Notes under the pieces: model-generated
The model's database searches: none
What the model was told of the DNA's origin: nothing
What the model saw: only the letters and a program-made list of their open reading frames with translations
Source: Plutella xylostella
Lineage: Eukaryota > Arthropoda > Insecta > Lepidoptera > Plutellidae
DNA length: 64,000 nt
Reading direction: 5' to 3'
Assembly (NCBI RefSeq): GCF_932276165.1
Contig: NC_064001.1
Location: 9,431,501 to 9,495,500, forward strand
Shown here: positions 48,801-57,800 of the stretch, piece by piece
Layout: every line of letters starts with the position of its first letter
Position numbering within the stretch: the first letter of the stretch is position 1
Program-made: the position numbers and the translations under genes

Positions 48801-51800
48801 CAATGTTGTATTAGGATTACATGAAATTAAAGTAGGTATTTAAAGAATGAAGCATCAGGTGATGTGACTGGAAAGGGTGGCGTCACGGTCAACAAATGCC
48901 ACATGCGGACTCGTTGTGGACTTGTGGTTGGCAACTTACAATAGGCCACATGGGGAGACTGGCTAATCTGGAAATTCTAGTAACACATACCTAGTTATTT
49001 TTCCATGGTATGTTTGTCTCTTCATATTATAGGTATAAAGTACTGATGTTTACACACACATACACATAACACATTACACAACACGACACTCATTTTTATT
49101 TGAAACAATATTTTTTTCAGACTGAAATCTTATAGGTGCGGCCGCGCCGTTAAAAGTGGTTGTTAAAAATTGTAATCATAAGTACCTATAATTAATTATT
49201 ATTTTCAAACTAATAACACAAACTATAAAACTTCTTACGGCTTAAAAACCATGCGACAATCCCTTCGCCTCTCGTGAAGCATTGCTGGCCAATGATCAAG
49301 AGCTTCGCTACTGAGACGACGCCATACACTCACTATGAGAAAACAAGCAGTCGAAGGGTCAACTTTACTGGTTCGTTAATGTCTAATCCACTATCTTGAG
49401 ACCTTTACTAAGCATTAGTTTGTATGAAAGTTGGCTGTGGAGCAGGGGTATAGTTATAGTAGTTACGCTACTAGAACGATCTTTGCGATTCATAAAACCG
49501 ATTTTAAACAGTCGTGTCGATAGTTAACAAATGGTGTACTAGGCGCGCATGAATTTAAAAAGTATTTTAAAAAAGAAACAGATGTTTGCGGGATTGCGGG
49601 TGAGAAAATGTCGTGGTATAAAAACGCGTACAATTTCGAATGCGTCCAGTTGTTTAGGAGGCAGATAGGTAGGTACCTACCTACATAGGCTACATACGAA
49701 GATAATTAAAATTATGTCGGAAGTTATTTAAAAAAAAACACTTTTTGTAAACCATATCTTATCGGTGCGGCCGTTAAAACTTGTAAGGTAATAATTGTAA
49801 TCATTATAGTTATTATTGTCAAACTTATAATACAACTTATAAAACTTCCCTTGGCTTAAAAACCATGCGACATATCCCTTCGCTTCTCGTAAAGCATAAT
49901 GGCCAATGAACAAGAGCTTCGCTACTGAGACGACGCCATACACTCACTATGAGAAAACAAGCAGTTGCAGGGTCAACTTTACTGGTTCGTTAATGTCGAA
50001 TCCACTATCTTGAGACCTTTACTAAGCATAAGATTGTATGGTTGTGTCGGTAGAGGACGTCCTAGGCGAAAGTATGTCGACCAGATAGGCGACATACTCA
50101 AGAAGAGCCAAATTAGGAGTTTCCGAAACCGACGTGCGTGTATGAAGAGACTAATGAATGTTGAGGAAGCGAAAGAAGTATGTCAGGATCGTGGCACGTG
50201 GAGATCCATAGTCTCTGCCTACCCCTCTGGGAGACAGGCGTGTATGTATGTAAGATTGTATGAAAGTCGGCTGTGGAGCAGGGGTACAGTTATTAGTTAC
50301 GCTACTAGAACGATCTTTGCGATTCATGCTACCGATTTTAGACAGTCGTGTCGATAGTTAACGAATGTTGTACTAGGAGCGCATGAATTTAAAAAGCATT
50401 TATAAAAGAAACAGATATTGGCGGGCTGGAAATAGGTCGCGGCGTTTGGGAGGCAGGTACAAATTAAATTGGTGGAAGTTATAAAAAAAAATACTTTTTC
50501 GTTGGTGATTCCATCAGAAAATCTCTAGAAAATAAATAAATACATGGGGCCTTACCACAAAAACTTAGGCAGTATTTAAAAGATGTTTAGTGCTGTGAAA
50601 CACCTACAAAATCTGTCAAATTTCGTTTTAAACACTTGTTACTTGTTACACAGTATTTAAAGTTTTATGTGGTAGTTAGTACAGCTATCGTTTCTCGTTG
50701 ACACAACAACCGGCCAGTGATGGAGACCTTCGACACTGAGACGTCACCATACACTGAGTAAGAGAAAATAAACAGATGCTGGGTCAACTTCACTGGTCCG
50801 TTCATGTAGACACCAATACGGATTGATCTTCGCGGCAAGTACAATTTGTATGACTGTCGGTTGTAGCAGGGGTATAGTTATCCTAGTTTCGTTCAAATGG
50901 ATTCGTGGTACCGATAATAAGGAGTCTTGTCGACAGTTACCGAATGTCGTACTAGGAATACATGAAATTAAAGTATTTAAAGAATGAAGCATCAGGTGAT
51001 GTGACTGGGAAGGGTGGCGTCACGGTCAACAAATGCCACATGCGGACTCGTTGTGGTTGTGGACTTGTGGTTGGCAACTTACAATAGGCCACATGGGGTG
51101 ACTGGCTAATCTGGAAATTCTAGTAAGACATAGACATACCTACCTACCTAGTTATCTTTCGATGGTCTGTTTGTCTCTTCATATTACAGGTATAAGTAAG
51201 TACAGTAAACACATAAAAAACACGACACTAATTTTTATTTGAAACAATATTTTTTTCAGGCTAAAACCAAATCTTATAGTTGCACCGTTAAGTTGTTGTT
51301 AAAAATTATAATCATTATAATTTATTATTGTCGAACTTATAATACAACTTCTAAAGCATCCCTAGGCTTAAAAACCATGCAACATATCCCTTCGCCTCCC
51401 GTGAAGCATTGCTGGCCAATGATCAAGAGCTTCGCTACTGAGACGACACCATACACTCACTATGAGAAAACAAGCAGTCGAAGGGTCAACTTTACTGGTT
51501 CGTTAATGTCGAATCCAATACCTTGAGACCTTTACTAAGCATTAGTTTGTATGAAAGTCGGCTGTGGAGCAGGGGTACAGTTATAGTAGTTACGCTGGGT
51601 TCCGCTCATCTGGCATAATCTTTATTGACCAAAACTCATTTCGCATAACTCGTATGGTCTAAACTTTTTTGGCCGAACCATCACTTTGCCAAGACTTATG
51701 TGGCATAAGGCTCGTTTCGTCTAAAACTCTTTAGGCACAATCTTTAAACACCTAAGTTTCGTTTGCTCAAATTTATGTTCGTCTATACCTATGTATAATC

Positions 51801-54800
51801 TTGTTTCTCGTAATGTTATCTTAATAAATAATATATTAAGTATGTAGTAAATGTACAAATTGTGGTAATTTTCTCCTACATCCCGAAAATCACGATATTG
51901 TATGATCAAAAAATCGAAAGTTAACGACCAATATAATTATTACAAACCCCATGACATCGAAACCTAAAAATTGGTGCGACGACGAGCAAAGCGAGGAGGA
52001 GCGTGTTAGGTGCACATGTTCATCAAAACCAAAGCGGAGCGCAGCGAAGCGGAGCGGAGCGTTTTCCAAACAGCGGAAACAATACGAGGCACCAGTTTGC
52101 GCTATGTAGGGAGACGCTCCGTCAAAGTTAAAGCCAAACGAATATTATTACTTTGTATAAACCTAATAAACCTATGCCATAGCATTATTAGGCTATTCAA
52201 GATTTGGCCATACTATTATTAGGCTAAACAATGTTATGCGAAATAACTTTTTACTAAACGAGATTTATGCCATACGATTTTCGGCGTAACGAGACTTTGA
52301 CCAAACGTTACTATGCAATAGTAGCGTAACTACTATAACTATACCCCTGCTCCACAGCCAACTTTCATACAAACTAATGCTTAGTAAAGGTCTCAAGATA
52401 GTGGATTCGACATTAACGAACCAGTAAAATTGACCCTGCAACTGCTTGTTTTCTCATAGTGAGTGTATGGCGTCGTCTCAGTAGCGAAGCTCTTGTTCAT
52501 TGGCCAGTGATGCTTCACGAGAGGCCAAGGGATTTGTGACATGACATAATTATGTCGCATGGTTTTTAATAGTGTTGCCACGAATAGTGATTTGGCCGAA
52601 TACCGAATACCGAATATTCGGCCGGCGCTCTCAGCCGAATACCGAATATTCGGCCACCGAATATTCGGCAGGTGATCCAGTATAATTCAATAAGTTAAAG
52701 TTTTATTTAAAGAGTGTTTTTCTTAATCTTACCGCAGATCCGATATTTTATGTTATATTGCACTTTTTTGTATACCTAGCACTTTATATCATTAAAATAG
52801 TAATGTGATCCCGAGAGGAGGGACGGGGTCTCTGTAATACAGGTCTCGACTTAGCACAGGACTAAGCTAAGTTTTCTTTGTAAAATGTTTTAATGAATAA
52901 AGATTTTTAATTTTAATTTAATTTAATTAATTTAATCCGTATAACTGGTTGACCACCAGTTGTACCAACTCGAAACAGTAGCCAAACCTTATATATTTTG
53001 TTAAAAAATACCTGTGTCTCAGTAGCAGGTATTGTATATTTTATGAAGAAAAGAGCAACTGTCGCAAGCGCGATGTTGTATTCAGGTTTTCGCAATTAAT
53101 TATTGATGGATAGTTAAATGTTTCGATTAAATTGTTTTTTTTATTATTTTTTGTAAGATATTTGCTACTATTTTAAGTATTCGGTATTCGGCCGAATACT
53201 ACTTACTATTCGGCCGAATACCGAATACTGAAAAAACTGGCCGAATAGGCCGAATACCGAATAGTTGCCGAATATTCGTGGCGTCTCTAGTTTTTAAGCG
53301 TAGGGAAGTTTTCAAAGTTGGACAGTGATAATTATAATGATTACAATTTTACAATTATTAAAAACCAGTTTTATCGGCCGAACCGATAAGATATGGTTTA
53401 AGCCTATTTATTTTTTCAACCAAAAATATCGTGTGTATGTATATTGTATGTATGACGTTCTGTTTCGTTTTCATATTTACCTATGTATTTATGTCGAAAA
53501 ATACCTAGGTAGGTCCTACAAGTGTTTCCATTCTAGTTTAGCCTCATTAGCCAGTCACCCTACGCGGCCTATTGTAAGTTGTTAACCACAAATCCACAAC
53601 ACGATCATACGTGCGAATCCGCATTGTTGACCATGACGCCACCCTGCTCCGCCCCATTCATCACCAGATGCTTCATTCTTTAAATACTTCTTTGATTTCA
53701 TGTATTCCTAGTATATCATTCGTTGACTGTCGACAAGACTCCTTTAAATCGGTACCATGAATCGCAAAGATCGTTCTAGTAGCGTAACTGGTTCTACCTT
53801 TTATGGCATAAGATTTATTTGCCTAATCTCTCGACGACGACGTATCAAATGGCCAGTGACGAAGACCTTCGCTACTATGACGACACCATACACTCAGTAA
53901 CAGGAAATAAACAGTTGCGGGGTCAACTTAACTGGTCCGTTGATGTCGCTGTCGACACCAATACGGTTTGACCTTCTCGGCAAGCACAATTTTTATGACC
54001 GTAGGGGTACAGTTATATCAGTTACGTTCGTGTGGGTTCGTGGTACCGATTTGAAACAGTCGCGTTGAAAGTAAGCGAATATTCTACCAGGAGTGCATAG
54101 AACCAAAAAGTTGTTCATCGCTTCTCTATCGCACTCGCAGATTAACCGACCAATAATCGAGACCCTCGCCAATATGAGATTACCATATATTCACAGGGTC
54201 AACTAGACTGGTATCGAATGCGTTGTAGTATTGTCGGTTAACAACAACGTTTACTTTGTCATCGTTTGGAAATTGATATTTTGGCTGTGGCTGTGAAGTT
54301 TTTTTTTTTTTAATTCGCTAATCACTATCATCGGTAGAATTAGAATGTCTTGTAAATAATATTCTAAGTCAAGTTTAGTCTATCTGCCCACGATGGAGAA
54401 AGTCTTTAAACAATTTTGACACGATAAAAATGTACGTGTAAGTGTAATTCAAATGTTTTATTATGTCTCACGTGAGATATAAAATCCTGGTGATTCAGGG
54501 CGGGCTTGGGATTGACATGCCAGCGACATTTGATTGGCTACGATACTACTAGGAAAACAAAAGGAATAAGAAGCTCACATTATTGGGTCCACTTTGCAGA
54601 TGTATTTCTGGGGCACATTCTGCCAATCTAATGCCGCTTTCACCAGTGCTTCAGCATTGAGAAGTCCAAAGCCAAATCGAACATCAAAACGAAGGCCGGC
54701 CCTGAAATTAAATTTAATTTAATTTAATTAACATTTAGTGGGCTATGTCCGAATCAACAACGCTCATAATTTTTCTGATAATGGGAATAAACCCTCTGTA

Positions 54801-57800
54801 TCATCCTAAAAAAATCTCAGATTTTTGCGTTAGTAATTTTATAAAAGTAAATACATTTCTAGTTTCACAAAACGGGGACATGACGGCACTTCAGGACTTT
54901 TTCCATCGTCTCTTGAAGCGTCTTGTAGCTTTTCTATGAATAAGGGGGTAAATCTTCGGATGTATTTTTTGTTAAGTACTCTCATTAAGTCTTAGCACTT
55001 GAGTTTCTTATACTTATTGCTTCTCTTCAAAAACAATAATTTATAATTTGCATGCTGCATGCCATAGTCCTTATATGTATAGTATTATTTCATCTTTAAA
55101 TTTTACCACCTAAGACATCAAACTGGAAGAGCACTGACTTCTGATAATTCTAGTTCGGAAGTCAGAACTCAAACAAATCTGTAATATAAAAATTGGTGAA
55201 ATAAAGAAATTTGAATTTGGAATAGGTAACTAGTAATCATAGAACAACGCGGACTCGGGTCCATTCATACTCAATGCTAGTAATGGATTATACAAAATAA
55301 TACTAAGTACATAGAGTTGAAATTTTGACAGTTATTACCCATTTCTTTTCCAGCCAGGATTGTTGGATACAGGAGCATACTCCGATTTCCAAACGATTAA
55401 ATGCTGAACATCACGCCATGTTAAATTAGGGCTGAAAAGAAATTATATTCTTTTAAGTTACTTACAAAATATAGATATAGAAGGTACCTAAATTAGTGCT
55501 AAAGATAGTACACAATTCCTGAAGCCGCTTGTAGGGGCTTCAGGAACCCAGAAGCTACACTTCAGGGATGTCCTAGGAAACTTGGAAACTTTCGCATTCG
55601 GTGCTATGCTACTGCTAACACAGATAATTAAACAGCTAAAAGCAGTCGCCATCGCCACGGCAGGCTGGAATCCAGAGCGGCCATGCCAGTGTTGTGTTTG
55701 AATAAGAAAACACTGACGCAAATTAATGTAAAGAATGTTACTATCTGGTTTCCGCAGAACGTTTGTAAGTCAATACCGGCTGTTAATTAGAGATAGATAG
55801 CATCTAAAAATCTACTGAAATCTACTAAAATTTATGCCAACTGCCAAGCAAGGCACGTCTTGTTTGTTTCGCAAGATAGCAGGCTATCCAAAATACCAAG
55901 GCACCATAAAATGTTAGAAGTCATACGAACTTGGCGCTGAGAACCAGGGCAATGATCCCGGCGGCGAGCGGGGCAGCTGCTGAGGTGCCCGTGTGACGTA
56001 GCGTGCAAGAATTTCTGATGTCGGTTGTTGCCTGAAAATGTTATTTGGTAAGGACCTTTTCACTGAAACAATCCATGTTGAATTTATTACAGATTCAAAG
56101 CCACCAAGGGATCTTGTCTAGTTTGACAACACTAAACTAACAACTGACGAGAGGCATAAACTGATTTTCTTACAATCTTCTGCTCCTTATAAGCTCCCGA
56201 TGAATAGGTGGTAGCCAGGGTCGAAGAGCAGATTTCCCCGTACCAGGGGAACAGACCGTGTTGGGAGGCGCTCGCTATTGAAATAGTATAAATGCTGGAT
56301 GCATACCTAAAAAAATTTAAGAATAGGTGAAAATTCAGGACCATTTCTTAGCAGTATGAATGAAAAATTAATATTATACTTACCCGTCACAGTTACAGTT
56401 GTCATGATTTTTTCCACCATTTCCATTAGCCCAGATATAAATGCTGCCTTTGCCTCCACGGCCCTGCAACCAGAAAAAATTTCTTCAATTTTAGAAGATT
56501 GATTTAACATTTCGAAAAATATTTTCTTTAGCAAAAAAAATTAACACTGTTACCAACAATGTAAGAATTCATAAATATAATTTTATGTTACCTGAGTAAC
56601 TCCTCGTCTAAACGCCTCAGCGGCCAAGCGGCCGGGACCCTCCACAGTCTCCCCATTGTCATCAGGGCCCCATGAAGCGCTGTAGATGTCTACTTTATCA
56701 AATGCGAACCCTGCAAGAAGCTATTATTTTACAGTTCTCTATCAATCAGGCATCGGGTAATCAAATAGTATACATGCACCACATAAATAATATTATCCTA
56801 TCGCATATACCTACATTTCCTTCAATTCAAATCAACATTACAATACAACATAACATTTGATTGCGTTAGATACTGGTAGCGCCATCTGTTGAATATGCAA
56901 CTAACTACTTAGAATCGGCAGGCCTGGACATAGAGGAGGGGCTTATGCTAACGTCATGAAAGAAAGAGAAGGATATACCTACAATTAACATTCTCCTTCT
57001 TGTTCTGGTTTTGAAGTGTTTTAACTTTATGCAATCCTAGTACAAACAGTGGCGCTGTCGTCCATAACCAAGGAATAAAGACGCAATCCGAAAACCGCCC
57101 GCATGGTATTCTGAATGAGTCGGTCCTCGATTTGGATTGTTTTTTTTTCCATCTTCTTGTCTTAAGTGTTTTAATTTGCATAAAAATATTAAAAAAACAT
57201 AATTATAATCATTCATTACACATAACAATTTACAATGATTGCATATTATATTACCTATAGTAATGCACTTTATTACATCCTCGACTTTGTGTATAAAAAT
57301 ATAAAAATAAAAATTGAAAATAAATTCCACCAAAGCAGACTTCAAAGACAGACAGAGTTACATACATAGATTGGGTTTAAATTTGATAGAAAATATAAAG
57401 TAAATAAAAATAAAATAATGCCATGTCTTAACTGCATGCCAGTTTAACTTTACTTTAGAAAGTTTCATATAATTTAATTTATTTTTTATAATTATTATGT
57501 ATTATGATTATGACAAATCAATAAAGACAGAGGTTCCCTCTAGTAACAAGTTAGTTAAGCTGAGACTAGGTTGTTGGGGCATTTTAGACAAGTTTTGCGT
57601 GCGTTCGCAGTTCGCACTAGAGAGTACGAAGATGTTACGTCATATTTCACGGATTCTACCAAGGGTTCATAGCCTGTAAAAGGTTGTGTTTGATAGTGTC
57701 AGGGGAAAACAATGAACGATATCGAGAGGATGAATCGACATTCTGACTCAACATGGCGTCCGCATATACTAGGAATGCATGAAACAGTAAGAAGTTTGTA

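Larger units (their letters stand above)
52321..53830 (-). other. Inverted segment (about 1.5 kb)
   Basis: Reading the complement restores continuity of the 9-bp-duplication element with its right end and second duplication, then A and B units in the array's orientation. One breakpoint is in the element after ACTATGCAATA, the other at ATCTC|TCGACGACG. Confidence 0.85.
17341..54300 (+). repeat. Higher-order A-B repeat array inside the PC1/3 intron
   Basis: Unit A landmarks: GGCCAATGAACAAGAGCTTC, GGTCAACTTTACTGGTTCG, GGAGCAGGGGTACAG, ACGCTACTAGAACGATC. Unit B landmarks: GGCCAGTGATGGAGACCTTC, GGTCAACTTCACTGGTCCG, AGCAGGGGTATAGTTA, AATGAAGCATCAGGTGATG. A and B are diverged versions of one monomer of about 280 bp with different spacers. 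A cores begin near 19362, 29620, 30242, 30930, 31660, 34898, 38718, 49287, 49903, 51414 and (inverted) 52500; B cores near 20158, 32247, 38032, 48391 and 50715, with extra B tails at 33420, 47745, 48720 and 53700 (inverted). The A-to-B-to-A order repeats at about 1.4 kb where no insertion intervenes. Mobile elements interrupt it throughout. Confidence 0.85.
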
